64,000 bases of DNA from a bacterium (GTDB lineage: Bacteria; Arandabacterota; Arandabacteria; Arandabacterales; Arandabacteraceae), in assembly GCA_029933125.1 (NCBI GenBank), contig JAOZOU010000004.1:248001-312000 (forward strand). Reading direction: 5' to 3'. Position numbers and translations under genes: made by a program. Of this stretch, positions 27,429 to 36,751 are shown one piece after another; the first letter of the stretch is position 1; every line of letters starts with the position of its first letter. The notes under the pieces were generated by a model. That model ran no database searches, was not told the origin of the DNA, and worked only from the letters and a program-made list of their open reading frames with translations.

Positions 27429-28407
27429 CGCTTACAAAGCAATAGCGGAAATCTTTAGGTCTAAGGGGACTTTTGTCGTGACCAGCCACATCGATCCTGA
27501 TGGTGACGCAATAGGTTGCATACTGACTATTTATTCTGTTCTTAAACGGTTAGGGAAATCAGTTAATGTAGTACTTGAAGACAGGGTTCCACTCAATTTC
27601 TCGTTTCTTAAGGGGAGTGATGAGGTCGTCTGCGAGCATGTTGAGCCTTGTGAAGTCGGTATAGTCGTCGATGCTGCTGCAGTCGAGCGAACCGGATGGG
27701 TCAAGGACATTATCCTGGCTTGTGAGGTGATTGTCAATATCGACCATCATCGTTCTAATGACTATTTCGGGACATACAATCTCGTTGTTGAGGGAACGGG
27801 TGCATGCGGTGAGATAATCTATAAGCTGCTTGTTGAAATAGGGGAAGGCATAGCTCTCGAAGAAGCAGAGGCACTTTTTGTGGCTATCCTTAGCGATACT
27901 GGATGTTTCCGTTTTCCAACAACGACAGCTGAGACGATGCGAATCGCAGCCCATTTGCTTGACCTTGGCGTCAGGCCATATCGAGCTGCCTCTGAAATAT
28001 TCTGGAACAGATCACCCAAAGCATTGATGCTTTTGAGTAATGCTCTTGGAACCATTGAGATTACCAATGACGGTGCGGTTGCATCAATGGAGATAACCCG
28101 CGAGATGTATGAATCCACAGGTGCGAGCCCCCGCGATACCGAAGGCTTCGCAAATTATCCACGTTCAATACGTGATGTCCTCGTTGGCATTCTTTTCCGC
28201 GAAGTTGATGATGGTGTTTATAGAGTCAGTTTGCGGTCACGGGAGGGTTATCCGGTTGATGGAATCGCAAAAGCCTTTGGTGGGGGAGGGCATCCGACTG
28301 CTGCTGGCTTCAGAGTCAAGGGGGAGCTTGAATCACTCAAACAGGATGTTCGTCGGGAAATAGATTCCCAGATTCTTCAGCCTCACAGGATCTCCGACAC
28401 TCAGTAA
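27421..28407 (+). CDS. nrnA: DHH/DHHA1 phosphoesterase (NrnA-like oligoribonuclease/pAp phosphatase)
   Basis: A 328-residue DHH-family phosphoesterase that degrades nanoRNA and/or dephosphorylates pAp. DHH-family motifs: SHIDPDGDAIG (about 26-36), VVDAAAVERTG, NIDHHRSNDYFG with the DHH triad, and SDTGCFRFPTTT. The C-terminal DHHA1 domain ends in GGGGHPTAAGF. The ATG at 27421 is preferred over one 9 bases upstream because AAAGG lies about 8 bases before it. It lies between rbfA and truB, a recurrent position of nrnA in bacteria lacking classic Orn. Confidence 0.9.
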   Translation: MSDAYKAIAEIFRSKGTFVVTSHIDPDGDAIGCILTIYSVLKRLGKSVNVVLEDRVPLNFSFLKGSDEVVCEHVEPCEVGIVVDAAAVERTGWVKDIILACEVIVNIDHHRSNDYFGTYNLVVEGTGACGEIIYKLLVEIGEGIALEEAEALFVAILSDTGCFRFPTTTAETMRIAAHLLDLGVRPYRAASEIFWNRSPKALMLLSNALGTIEITNDGAVASMEITREMYESTGASPRDTEGFANYPRSIRDVLVGILFREVDDGVYRVSLRSREGYPVDGIAKAFGGGGHPTAAGFRVKGELESLKQDVRREIDSQILQPHRISDTQ

Positions 28408-28408
28408 T

Positions 28409-29296
28409 ATGGATGGTGTCCTTCTTGTCGATAAGCCCGCTGGTATGACTTCACACGATGTGGTAGATGCCTTAAGGCAACTGACAGGAATGCGCCGCAT
28501 TGGACATGCGGGCAGCCTAGATCCACATGCTACAGGGGTTCTTCTATTGCTCCTTGGGAAGGCAACGAGGATATCAAGATGGCTGATGGAGCTCGACAAA
28601 GAGTATGTTTTCACCATTCAGCTTGGCTTGGAGACCAGGACGCACGACAGATGGGGAGAGATTGTGGCCCATTCTGATATAGATGGAATCCCTGAGGAAA
28701 GAGTAGTGAATGTTTTGATGAGTTTTGAAGGGAAATATCACCAGATAGCTCCAGCGGTATCAGCCTTAAAGCACGAGGGGCGACCCCTTTACAAGATTGC
28801 TAGAGAAGGTGGTAGGGTGCCGATCAAGGCCAGAATCGTTAGCATAAGGCGGATAGAGATACTTGACGTATTCCTGCCCTTTGTCACGGCACAACTCGAG
28901 TGCTCATCAGGAACCTACGTGAGAGCTATTGCCAGAGATATTGGACACAAACTCGGATGCGGTGCAACCGTTTTCTGTCTGAGACGTACAAGGGTCGGGG
29001 ATTTCACAGCGCAAAATGCACTAACTCTTGGGGTCCTGGCTAGTAAGCAGTCAGAGATAGACAAGGCACTCATTCCAATTGATGAGGCTCTCGGGCATTT
29101 GCCAAAACTTAGGCTTAGGAAAGGTGTTGCGCGAAGTGTGCGGCAAGGTAAGCAGCCTGACAAAGATGGTTTCATCGAAGCAGTGCATTTTCCTCTAGGT
29201 TCCTTCCGGCTCGCCGACAGCGATGGGAGTCTTGTCGGCATAGCCCGAAGGGAAGCATGCGGGGGTTTCCACATTAAGGTAGAGAGGATTCTTTGA
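28409..29296 (+). CDS. truB: tRNA pseudouridine(55) synthase
   Basis: A 295-residue TruB that converts U55 of tRNA T-loops to pseudouridine. The N-terminus GVLLVDKPAGMTSHDVVDALR and the catalytic block GHAGSLDPHATGVLLLLLGKATR are diagnostic, with the nucleophile Asp38. SAxKHEGRPLYKIAREG and SSGTYVRAIARDIG are also conserved. A C-terminal PUA-like extension is present. It starts one base after the nrnA stop and overlaps ribF by one base. Confidence 0.95.
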   Translation: MDGVLLVDKPAGMTSHDVVDALRQLTGMRRIGHAGSLDPHATGVLLLLLGKATRISRWLMELDKEYVFTIQLGLETRTHDRWGEIVAHSDIDGIPEERVVNVLMSFEGKYHQIAPAVSALKHEGRPLYKIAREGGRVPIKARIVSIRRIEILDVFLPFVTAQLECSSGTYVRAIARDIGHKLGCGATVFCLRRTRVGDFTAQNALTLGVLASKQSEIDKALIPIDEALGHLPKLRLRKGVARSVRQGKQPDKDGFIEAVHFPLGSFRLADSDGSLVGIARREACGGFHIKVERIL

Positions 29297-30219
29297 TGAG
29301 GCTCATAAGAAGACTTTCCACTTCGCTTGGGAAGCCCAGTGTGGTTACGATAGGCTCGTTCGATGGTGTTCACCTCGGACATTCCAGGATATTAGAAGAG
29401 GTTGTTATGCTTGCAAGGGGACTCAGCTTCAAGAGCGTAGTTGTGACCTTTGATCCTCATCCCCTTGCTGTCTTACAGCCAAATGAGCAACCGTCTGTGC
29501 TGACAACCTCTTCTGAGAAGGTCAGCCTGCTAAAGAATGCAGGCATTGAAATAACCGTCATGCTACAATTTAGTACTAAGCTTGCGTCTCAGCCAGCCGA
29601 ATCGTTTGTCAGGGAGATTCTCCTCGAAAAACTCAGAATGTGCCGACTTGTAATTGGTTACGACTTTCGCTTTGGCAGACAGAGGGAGGGGAATCCGTCC
29701 TATCTGGAAGAGCTGGGTGAAAAGATGGGATTTGGCGTGGACATAATTCCGCCTGTGACTTACTTGGGATATCCCATCAGTTCGACTCGCATAAGGACGG
29801 CAATCCTTAGGGGGGATGTTACATCCGCAGCGAACATGCTTGGCAGAAGATACAGCTTCGAGGCCAGTGTGATACGTGGTGAGGGCCGGGGAAAGAGACT
29901 ATCGTTCCCTACAGCCAATCTTAGGGTAAAGGGCTCGTCCAAAATAGTGCCAGCACCAGGAGTCTATGCGACAAAGGTAACCATAGAGGGGAATGCCTAT
30001 CCTGGGGCTCTTTATATTGGGACCAAGCCAACATTCGGCGGTTCAAGCCCAACGATTGAGGTCTATATGGCCGGGTGTGGTGGAGACCTTTATGGCAAGA
30101 AGGTTACTGTTGAGTTCTTCAAGCGCCTGAGGGGAGAGAAGCAATTCGCCTCCAGGGGTGATCTTGTACGGGCAATTGAGCATGACACTGCAAAAGCAGT
30201 CAAGATTGTTTCAATTTAG
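29296..30219 (+). CDS. ribF: Bifunctional riboflavin kinase/FAD synthetase
   Basis: A 307-residue RibF that makes FMN and FAD. The N-terminal adenylyltransferase domain has GSFDGVHLGHSRIL, TFDPHPLAVL, GYDFRFGRQREGN and ISSTRIR. The C-terminal kinase domain has GRGKRLSFPTANL, PAPGVYATKV, GTKPTFGG and ANIEVY-like spacing (SSPTIEVYMAG). The start is ATG 29296, with TTG one codon upstream as an alternative; it overlaps the truB stop. The truB-ribF-rpsO-pnp order is highly conserved. Confidence 0.95.
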   Translation: MRLIRRLSTSLGKPSVVTIGSFDGVHLGHSRILEEVVMLARGLSFKSVVVTFDPHPLAVLQPNEQPSVLTTSSEKVSLLKNAGIEITVMLQFSTKLASQPAESFVREILLEKLRMCRLVIGYDFRFGRQREGNPSYLEELGEKMGFGVDIIPPVTYLGYPISSTRIRTAILRGDVTSAANMLGRRYSFEASVIRGEGRGKRLSFPTANLRVKGSSKIVPAPGVYATKVTIEGNAYPGALYIGTKPTFGGSSPTIEVYMAGCGGDLYGKKVTVEFFKRLRGEKQFASRGDLVRAIEHDTAKAVKIVSI

Positions 30220-30279
30220 GTGTTGATTTATGCGCCAAAAAGGTCTAAGTAATAGTATTAAGAAGGGGGTGAAAGTGAC

Positions 30280-30549
30280 GTGCCTTTGACGAAAGAGAAG
30301 AAACAGGAGATCATAAGGAAGTTTCGTGTCCACGAACGTGACTCCGGTTCTCCTGAGGTTCAAATCGCGCTTTTGACCGAGCGCATAAACCAGCTAGCAA
30401 ATCACTTCCAGGTACACAAGAAGGATTATCATTCCCGTAGGGGGTTGCTAAAGCTGGTAGGTCAGCGAAGAAGGCTATTGGATTATCTGAAATCAAAGAA
30501 GATTGAAAGATATCGCCAGATAGTCAAAGAACTTGGTTTGAGAAAATAG
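30280..30549 (+). CDS. rpsO: 30S ribosomal protein S15
   Basis: An 89-residue S15, primary binder of the 16S rRNA central domain. It starts with GTG at 30280 behind AGAAGGGGG (30261-30269). The sequence [19 protein letters not shown], then [19 protein letters not shown] and [21 protein letters not shown] is unmistakable. Its length is universal for the family. It precedes pnp, the usual arrangement. The 60-base gap before it would be the place for S15 autoregulation, but no clear structure is visible. Confidence 0.97.
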   Translation: MPLTKEKKQEIIRKFRVHERDSGSPEVQIALLTERINQLANHFQVHKKDYHSRRGLLKLVGQRRRLLDYLKSKKIERYRQIVKELGLRK

Positions 30550-30568
30550 ATGGAGTCTAGATTCTAAG

Positions 30569-32662
30569 ATGATAATTAAGGAAAGTGTTGAAATTGGTGG
30601 AAGGACCCTGTCGATAGAGACTGGGCGCATGGCAAAGCAGGCAGATGGGGCAGCATTGGTGCAGTATGGCGATACTATCGTCCTTGTCACAAGCGTGATC
30701 TCAAAGGATCCCCTTGAAGGGGCAAGCTTCCTGCCCTTGCTTGTCGAGTACAGAGAGAAGACCTATGCTGCTGGCAAGATTCCCGGTGGATTCTTCAAGC
30801 GTGAGGGTAGGCCGACCGAGAAAGAAATTCTAAGTGCAAGATTGATTGATAGATCTTTGCGTCCTCTCTTCCCAAAGGGTTTCAATCATGAGGTGCAGAT
30901 CATAGCTAATGTTCTTTCCTCTGATCAGCAGAACGATTCGGATATTCTTGCGTTAATAGGCGCTTCGGCGAGCCTTGCAATTGCTGGGGCACCCTTTGAA
31001 GGACCTATTGGAGTTGTGCGCGTTGGGCGGCAAGACGGTAACTTGATAGTCAATCCCACATTTGCACAACGTGATGAAGGTGATGTTGATCTTGTTGTGG
31101 CTGGCTTTAAGGACAGGGTTGTGATGATTGAGGGAGGTGCAAAAGAGATCTTAGACGAAGATCTTGTCAGAGCAGTTGAATTTGGACTGGAATTCTTGCC
31201 CAAGATAATAGAAGTTCAGCGACGTGTAGCAGATACCTGTGCGAAGGAAAGGATGGAGTTTGAGGCTAAAGAGCCTCTTGAGGAGATTGTCTCAGAGATC
31301 CAGACCTCATTTGGTGAGAAAATAGCTCAGGCAGTTCGCATAGGTGAGAAGGAAAAACGGCAGGCAGAACTTGACGGCATTAAGCAAGAAGCCCTCGATG
31401 CGCTTCTTGAGAAATATCCTGAGCAAGAAGCTGATATAGTCATGGCTCTAATAGACCTCGAGCGGAAGGAAGTTCGAAAGCTCATAGCTCAAGAACACAC
31501 ACGTGTCGATGGGCGAGGCTTACGTGACTTAAGACCTGTCTCCTGTGAAGTTGGTATACTGCCACGTACTCATGGTTCAGCGCTATTTACCAGGGGTCAG
31601 ACTCAGGCGCTTGCTGTTACAACCCTTGGCACTGCTATAGATGAACAGAGGGTGGAAGAGCTTGAGGGTGAGACAACGAAGAGCTATATGTTGCACTATA
31701 ATTTCCCTCCTTTCAGCGTTGGTGAGATTAGGCCATTAAGATCGCCCGCAAGACGCGAGATTGGTCATGGTGCACTTGCTGAAAGGGCAATACAACCTGT
31801 CATTCCTGCTTCTGGGATCTTCCCATATACGATTAGAGTTGTATCGGACATTCTCGAGTCCAATGGATCCTCATCTATGGCGACGGTTTGCAGCGGATCG
31901 CTATCACTAATGGACGCAGGTGTGCCAATTCGTGCAGCTGTTGCTGGTGTTGCAATGGGGCTTGTAATGGATGGAGATACCTATCGCATCCTTACGGACA
32001 TTCTGGGAATCGAAGATCACCACGGAGATATGGACTTCAAAATAGCAGGTACCCGCAAGGGCATAACTGCGGTACAGATGGATCTTAAGATTACTGGCAT
32101 ACCAGTGGATGTTGTGCGCGAGATAGTTTTCCAATCAATCGAAGCTCGTCAGACCATCCACGATATAATGGATAACACGATTTCTGCACCGCGATCCGAG
32201 ATTTCAATGTATGCGCCCCGGATAGTAGCTATAAGGATCGACAGGGACAAGATAAGAGACATCATTGGCCCTGGAGGCAAGACAATCCGCAAGATTATTG
32301 ACGAGACAGGAGTGGTCATTGACATTGGGGATGATGGTGAAGTAAAGATAGCATCACCTGATGGGAGAGCTCTCGATAAGGCTCTCGGTATGGTAAATGC
32401 TCTCATTGAGGAGCCGGAGGTTGGCAAGGTATACAATGGAACTGTTAAACGTATTGTTGACTTTGGAGCTTTTGTTGAAATCTTGCCTGGCAAGGAAGGG
32501 TTACTGCACATTTCAGAGATAGAGCACCACAGGATAAACAGTGTTCGCGATGTGCTGAAAGAGGGCGAGCAGGTTCTGGTGAAGGTGATAGGCACTGAGA
32601 GGGATGGCAAGATCAGGCTCAGCAGAAAGGCCTTGCTAAAACCGAAGGCCCGTAAGAGATGA
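30569..32662 (+). CDS. pnp: Polyribonucleotide nucleotidyltransferase (PNPase)
   Basis: A 697-residue 3'-5' phosphorolytic exoribonuclease. Two RNase PH domains (about 1-225 and 300-530) are joined by a helical domain. They carry GDTIVLVTSV, IPGGFFKREGRPTEKEIL and RLIDRSLRPLFPKGF in the first copy, and RGQTQALAVTTLGT and GSSSMATVCSGSLSLMDAGVP in the second. A KH domain (RDKIRDIIGPGGKTIRKIIDETG) and a C-terminal S1 domain (GKVYNGTVKRIVDFGAFVEILPGKEGLLHISEI) complete the protein. It starts 19 bases after rpsO and overlaps the M16 protease by 4 bases. Confidence 0.97.
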   Translation: MIIKESVEIGGRTLSIETGRMAKQADGAALVQYGDTIVLVTSVISKDPLEGASFLPLLVEYREKTYAAGKIPGGFFKREGRPTEKEILSARLIDRSLRPLFPKGFNHEVQIIANVLSSDQQNDSDILALIGASASLAIAGAPFEGPIGVVRVGRQDGNLIVNPTFAQRDEGDVDLVVAGFKDRVVMIEGGAKEILDEDLVRAVEFGLEFLPKIIEVQRRVADTCAKERMEFEAKEPLEEIVSEIQTSFGEKIAQAVRIGEKEKRQAELDGIKQEALDALLEKYPEQEADIVMALIDLERKEVRKLIAQEHTRVDGRGLRDLRPVSCEVGILPRTHGSALFTRGQTQALAVTTLGTAIDEQRVEELEGETTKSYMLHYNFPPFSVGEIRPLRSPARREIGHGALAERAIQPVIPASGIFPYTIRVVSDILESNGSSSMATVCSGSLSLMDAGVPIRAAVAGVAMGLVMDGDTYRILTDILGIEDHHGDMDFKIAGTRKGITAVQMDLKITGIPVDVVREIVFQSIEARQTIHDIMDNTISAPRSEISMYAPRIVAIRIDRDKIRDIIGPGGKTIRKIIDETGVVIDIGDDGEVKIASPDGRALDKALGMVNALIEEPEVGKVYNGTVKRIVDFGAFVEILPGKEGLLHISEIEHHRINSVRDVLKEGEQVLVKVIGTERDGKIRLSRKALLKPKARKR

Positions 32663-33921
32663 GCTTTACCTACCGCAAGGATGTCCTCGAAAACGGAATA
32701 AGAATTGTCAGCGAAACCAGTAACGATGCCAATTCAGTAGCTCTGGGTTTCTGGGTTGGTGTGGGTTCGAGATCCGAGCCTCAGGATCTCAGCGGAATCT
32801 CCCACTTCATTGAGCATCTTCTCTTCAAGGGAACACGCAGACGCAGCGCTTTCGAGATTGCCCATACCCTCGAATCTGTCGGCGGAAGTCTCGACGCCTT
32901 TGCCGGCAGGGAAAGCACGGCTTTTGTTGGAAGATGTCTTCCTGAACATCTGCGCCGTGCGATTGACGTTCTCAGTGATATGCTGTGTCATCCAGCGATG
33001 AAAGATGAGGCGATTAGGCTCGAGAAGCAGGTGGTAATAGAAGAGATCCGTAATTTTGAGGATACACCTGAGGAGATTGTGCACGAGCTTTTGGGCAGGT
33101 CGGTATGGAGGACCAAGCCCATTGGGAATTCTGTTCTCGGAACGGTAGAATCAGTCAGCAACCTGCGAAGGGATGTCATCAGACGATTTTTTCGTGAGCA
33201 CTATGTGGCTTCCAATACGATAGTTGCCGCAGCTGGCAGGGTTGACCACGCAAAGCTCGTCGAGTACGTCGCCAAGATGCTCAAGTTGCCTCGTAATGGT
33301 CGTCCTGTTGAAGAACCCGAGGGCAAGCCCTTACCAAGAGTTCACCATGAGGCAAGAGAGGTAGCTCAATGCTATATAACTATGGGCGTTGAAGCACCAT
33401 CTTACGTCGATAAAAGGCGTTACGCAGCAATTTTGTTATCCCTTATCGTTGGCGGTGGGATGACCTCAAGGCTTTTCCAGGAAGTCAGGGAAAGAAAGGG
33501 TTTGGCATATTCGGTTTATTGCAGCTGCGAATTCTACAGGGAAACTGGAATTCTCACCATATTTCTTGCAGTAGATCCGAAAAAGGCGCGTAAAGCAGTC
33601 AGAAGTGTTTCGACTGAGCTCTCCAGGCTTCTGAAGGATGGCTTAGCCAGAGGTGAATTGAAAAGTGCAAAGCAGCAGCTTAAAGGTAATCTGATTTTGG
33701 GTCTGGAAAGTACAGCTGCCAGAATGAGTCGCATTGCCAGGCATGAATTCTATCTTGGTGAGTACATCTCTGTGGAGAAGTCGCTCGAAGAGGTTATGGG
33801 GGTAACTGCCGATAAGGTTATGGCTGAAGCCAAGCGCCTTTTCAAACCTCAAGCATTCTCACTTGTGGTGGTGGGGCCGCCCAGCACGGATTTTCCGCAG
33901 GAAACCGATCTTGATTTCTAG
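32659..33921 (+). CDS. M16 family zinc peptidase (processing-peptidase-like)
   Basis: A 420-residue M16B peptidase. The inverted zinc motif HFIEH has His49, Glu52 and His53, and the downstream Glu lies in the segment near 120-130 (EEIRNFEDTPEE). The N-terminal active half is followed by an M16_C domain with GGGMTSRLFQEVRERKGLAYSVYC, the R/Y pair typical of the family. Such proteins (MlpA/YmxG type) lie next to pnp in many bacteria; their substrates are not settled. The start overlaps the pnp stop. The 3' end converges with the aminotransferase with a 4-base overlap. Confidence 0.92.
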   Translation: MSFTYRKDVLENGIRIVSETSNDANSVALGFWVGVGSRSEPQDLSGISHFIEHLLFKGTRRRSAFEIAHTLESVGGSLDAFAGRESTAFVGRCLPEHLRRAIDVLSDMLCHPAMKDEAIRLEKQVVIEEIRNFEDTPEEIVHELLGRSVWRTKPIGNSVLGTVESVSNLRRDVIRRFFREHYVASNTIVAAAGRVDHAKLVEYVAKMLKLPRNGRPVEEPEGKPLPRVHHEAREVAQCYITMGVEAPSYVDKRRYAAILLSLIVGGGMTSRLFQEVRERKGLAYSVYCSCEFYRETGILTIFLAVDPKKARKAVRSVSTELSRLLKDGLARGELKSAKQQLKGNLILGLESTAARMSRIARHEFYLGEYISVEKSLEEVMGVTADKVMAEAKRLFKPQAFSLVVVGPPSTDFPQETDLDF

Positions 33922-35093
33922 ATCAGACCTGAATCGACCATTCTCGTAACGGCTTCCTCAAGCCTGAGTCTGTCTTCGATGAGCGAGATGCGAACATAAC
34001 CTTCTCCGAAGGTTCCGAAACCGATTCCCGGAGCCAAGACAACGCCCGCCTTCTCAAGTACAGCCTTTGAAAATTCCATAGAGGAGGTAAAGGCTTTTGG
34101 AATAGCTGCCCACACATAAATAGTGGCAAGGGGTTTGATTGCTCGTAGGCCTGTGCCAGCAAGTTTTTCAATAAGTACGTCTCTACGTTCCCTATAGTGC
34201 CTGCGGGTTGGTTCTATAAGGCGGTCTCCAGCATCGAGCACACGGGCCCCAGCCTTTTGCATTGCCATAAAAACCCCAAAATCCATATTTGTCTTTATCT
34301 TTAGCAGGTTTGCCAGGAGATCTGCGTTGCCAGCTGCGAAACCCAACCGCCAACCAGGCATCGAATATGTCTTCGAGAACGAGTAGAATTCAATGGTTCT
34401 TGCCTTTGCACCTGGTATTTCGAGAAAGCTCATTGCCCTATATGTAGGTTCGAGATTAAGTTCTGCATAGGCTATATCGGAGATGACAATGAGATCAAAG
34501 CGCTCTGCCACTTCCAGAATCTCTTCGTAAAGTTCCTGTGTCTCAACAGCTCCAGTTGGATTGTTGGGGTAGTTGATAAGAATAAGCACTGCTCTTTCGA
34601 GAACTTCTTGCGGTATCTCCTTAAGGTCAGGTCTAAACCCGTTGGTTTCACGCAAAGGCAATTCGTAGAGATCACCATCGGATATACCTATAGCACCAAG
34701 ATAGGCGGGATAGCATGGTGACGTGATGATTGCAATGTCACCTGGATCAAGATGGGCAAGGAAAAACTTCGCGATTCCTTCTTTTGACCCAATCAATGGA
34801 AGAATTTCGCGCTCGGGGTCTACAGTAACCTTGAAACGACGTCTATACCATCTGCTGGCTGCTTCTCTAAGCTCCCTTAATCCGTGAAAGGGTGGATACC
34901 TGTGGTATTGCGTTGTTTGATCATCAAGAGCTTCCTTAAGAAATTGAGGGATGGGGGCAGGTGGCCTGAGATCAGGATTGCCAACACCCATGTCGATCAC
35001 ATCAATGCCAGCCTGAATAGCCTTATCACGAGCTTGGTTGACTTCGGCAAAGGGATAAGGTTTTAGCGAGAGAAGTCGCTTGCTTCCTTTCTT
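33918..35093 (-). CDS. PLP-dependent aminotransferase, LL-diaminopimelate aminotransferase-like
   Basis: A 391-residue fold-type I aminotransferase. It shows IDMGVGNPDLRPP near the N-terminus, NYPNNPTGAV, the pyridoxal-binding FYSFSKTYSMPGWRLGFAAGN (Lys near residue 227) and LAPGIGFGTFGEGYVRISL at the end. This resembles LL-diaminopimelate and alanine/aspartate aminotransferases of the DapL/DapC group; the substrate is not certain. The start is the GTG at 35093: AGGAGG (35107-35102) lies 8 bases before it and a good promoter ends upstream at 35130. An in-frame TTG at 35126 would lie at or before the transcription start. Confidence 0.88.
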   Translation of the reverse strand, partial: KKGSKRLLSLKPYPFAEVNQARDKAIQAGIDVIDMGVGNPDLRPPAPIPQFLKEALDDQTTQYHRYPPFHGLRELREAASRWYRRRFKVTVDPEREILPLIGSKEGIAKFFLAHLDPGDIAIITSPCYPAYLGAIGISDGDLYELPLRETNGFRPDLKEIPQEVLERAVLILINYPNNPTGAVETQELYEEILEVAERFDLIVISDIAYAELNLEPTYRAMSFLEIPGAKARTIEFYSFSKTYSMPGWRLGFAAGNADLLANLLKIKTNMDFGVFMAMQKAGARVLDAGDRLIEPTRRHYRERRDVLIEKLAGTGLRAIKPLATIYVWAAIPKAFTSSMEFSKAVLEKAGVVLAPGIGFGTFGEGYVRISLIEDRLRLEEAVTRMVDSGLI

Positions 35094-35129
35094 CACAATT
35101 GACCTCCTTTTGTTGGAAAGGCTCAATCT

Positions 35130-35157
35130 ATTGTAACAAAAAGCTTGGCAGTGTCAA
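35130..35157 (-). promoter_or_regulatory. Sigma-70-type promoter for the aminotransferase
   Basis: On the minus strand, TTGACA (35157-35152), a 16-base spacer and TACAAT (35135-35130) form a strong vegetative promoter. The predicted start near 35122 gives a leader of about 30 bases with a strong SD before the GTG at 35093. On the plus strand, another TTGACA (35176-35181) with TAGTCT 18 bases later could serve the small ORF and dut. Confidence 0.65.
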
Positions 35158-35215
35158 TCCAGAGCACAATTTGGTTTGACACGCCTAGGTCATTTCGATT
35201 AGTCTAGAAGATGTT

Positions 35216-35512
35216 ATGGAGATACTTGAAACTGGAAGACGCATCGGAGGTACTGAACCTAGCACCTTAGAAGGTGAAAGCCTGACCAGCAGAGTCGCCC
35301 CAAGGCAGCACGTATGTGAAGCTTGCAAGTGCTGCTCCTGTGTCAGGGATTGTATGAAATGCAGACAGAACTGCGAGCCCAGGGAGGATAGCTTCATTCC
35401 TGTTGTTGCGTGCCCTGACTTTGAGGATATACGTTCAGCTCCCAGGATTCGATACCTTTACCGAAGTGATTATACCTGTGTCTACAGGTTACATCTGCCT
35501 AACAACCGGTAG
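35216..35512 (+). CDS. Small Cys-rich protein of unknown function
   Basis: A 98-residue ORF I do not recognise. Ten Cys residues occur, eight within residues 38-56 (CEACKCCSCVRDCMKCRQNC). This is a dense C-x2-C-x-C-C-x-C-x3-C-x2-C-x3-C pattern suggesting a metal cluster or zinc binding. Another motif, VVACPDFE, follows at about 65-72 and resembles the closing knuckle of some zinc ribbons. The N-terminal 35 residues look disordered. It lies 12 bases before dut, and a plus-strand TTGACA at 35176 could drive both. There is no clear SD before the ATG. It could be non-coding, but the Cys concentration argues for a real gene. Confidence 0.5.
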   Translation: MEILETGRRIGGTEPSTLEGESLTSRVAPRQHVCEACKCCSCVRDCMKCRQNCEPREDSFIPVVACPDFEDIRSAPRIRYLYRSDYTCVYRLHLPNNR

Positions 35513-35524
35513 AGAACCTACCCC

Positions 35525-35989
35525 ATGTCGCTCGAACAAAGCAACAAAGTATCCATCAGAATTCGGAGGTTACCGAAAGCCAGGGATATACCTTTGCCAT
35601 CGAGGGCCAGCGATGGGGCATCGGGTGTTGATCTTATCGCCTGTGTTCAAGAAGACGTAACCATCCTTCCTGGTGATTGGAAACTCATTCCTACTGGCAT
35701 TGCACTTGAGATCCCTGCTGGTTGCGAAGCACAGGTTAGACCTAGATCTGGTCTGGCATTAAGGTATGGGGTTACAACTCTCAATTCTCCAGGAACTATA
35801 GATTCCGACTACCGCGGTGAGGTTGGTGTTATCTTGATCAACCATGGCAGGAAGCCCTTCGTTGTTAAGCGTGGCGATAGAATTGCTCAGCTTGTTTTCG
35901 CGAGAGTTATGGAAGTCGAATTCGAGGAGGTTGATCGACTTGACGATAGCGCTCGTGGTGATGGGGGCTTTGGTCACACCGGTCTATAG
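35525..35989 (+). CDS. dut: dUTP diphosphatase
   Basis: A 154-residue trimeric dUTPase that hydrolyses dUTP to dUMP and pyrophosphate, preventing uracil incorporation. The five family motifs are visible: [11 protein letters not shown] (1), [11 protein letters not shown] (2), [19 protein letters not shown] (3), [14 protein letters not shown] (4) and [11 protein letters not shown] (5, the Gly-rich closing tail). The N-terminus is about 15 residues longer than usual. An M16 protease, dut order is common in Gram-positive and FCB genomes; here an aminotransferase on the other strand separates them. The next gene starts 3 bases later. Confidence 0.95.
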   Translation: MSLEQSNKVSIRIRRLPKARDIPLPSRASDGASGVDLIACVQEDVTILPGDWKLIPTGIALEIPAGCEAQVRPRSGLALRYGVTTLNSPGTIDSDYRGEVGVILINHGRKPFVVKRGDRIAQLVFARVMEVEFEEVDRLDDSARGDGGFGHTGL

Positions 35990-35992
35990 GGA

Positions 35993-36751
35993 ATGCAGGC
36001 TATACTCACATATCACCATATTGGCAGTAGCCTTGGGTTGGGAATTGGAAGTGTTAAACCCAAGGCTTTCATAGAACATGTCCATCTACTTCGCAGATTG
36101 GGCCTGCGTAGCGTTCCAGTGACACAGGTCCTGGAGAACGATGACGATACCTTGATCTCAATCACTTTCGATGATGGTTATGCATCGGTTTACGAGATAG
36201 CGTTGCCCGTAATGCTCTCGGCTGGGTTCAAGGGGTCGGTATTCCCGGTGGTTGGGGCAATAGGTGGAACCAATAGCTGGGATGTCAGGCTCAGTCTGAA
36301 TTCTCTTAAACATCTTGGATGGGATGATGTACGCTATCTGGCTGAGCATGGATTCGAAATAGGTTCACATACGGTGACCCATAGCGATCTTACGCGCCTC
36401 AGTCGGAAGAGGTTGCGTTGGGAACTTCGAGTTTCGAAGGCTATGCTTGAGGATAAGCTCGGAATCCCAGTCACTGCGATAGCCTATCCATTCGGTAAGT
36501 GCTCACAAGAGGTCATTGAGGAGGCACTTGATGCTGGCTACACTTACGGCTTTCTAAGCTATTTCACAGGTTCAAGTGAACCAATGAGGCTGGGTAGATT
36601 CTCTGTTTATTCTATCGATACACTTTCAACGCTCCGAAGCAAACTTGGTCTGGGCAGAGGTCGTAGGATTGAGATCCTTAAGTGTCGTGTCATATCGTGG
36701 CTCTCACGTGGCACCCCACTTGTCAAAAGGGGGCAGCATCTTGTCTTCTAA
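35993..36751 (+). CDS. Polysaccharide deacetylase (NodB homology domain)
   Basis: A 252-residue CE4-type deacetylase. The catalytic base/metal motif is ITFDDGYASVYEIALP near residue 56, and the HxxxH metal motif is seen in GSHTVTHSDLTRLS near 123. AYPFGKCSQEVIEEALDAGYTYGF is the later conserved block. It lacks a signal peptide, so it probably acts on a cytoplasmic or membrane-face glycolipid/peptidoglycan intermediate, or is exported by another route. It overlaps the downstream UbiA gene by 11 bases, indicating coupling with a prenyltransferase. Confidence 0.85.
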   Translation: MQAILTYHHIGSSLGLGIGSVKPKAFIEHVHLLRRLGLRSVPVTQVLENDDDTLISITFDDGYASVYEIALPVMLSAGFKGSVFPVVGAIGGTNSWDVRLSLNSLKHLGWDDVRYLAEHGFEIGSHTVTHSDLTRLSRKRLRWELRVSKAMLEDKLGIPVTAIAYPFGKCSQEVIEEALDAGYTYGFLSYFTGSSEPMRLGRFSVYSIDTLSTLRSKLGLGRGRRIEILKCRVISWLSRGTPLVKRGQHLVF

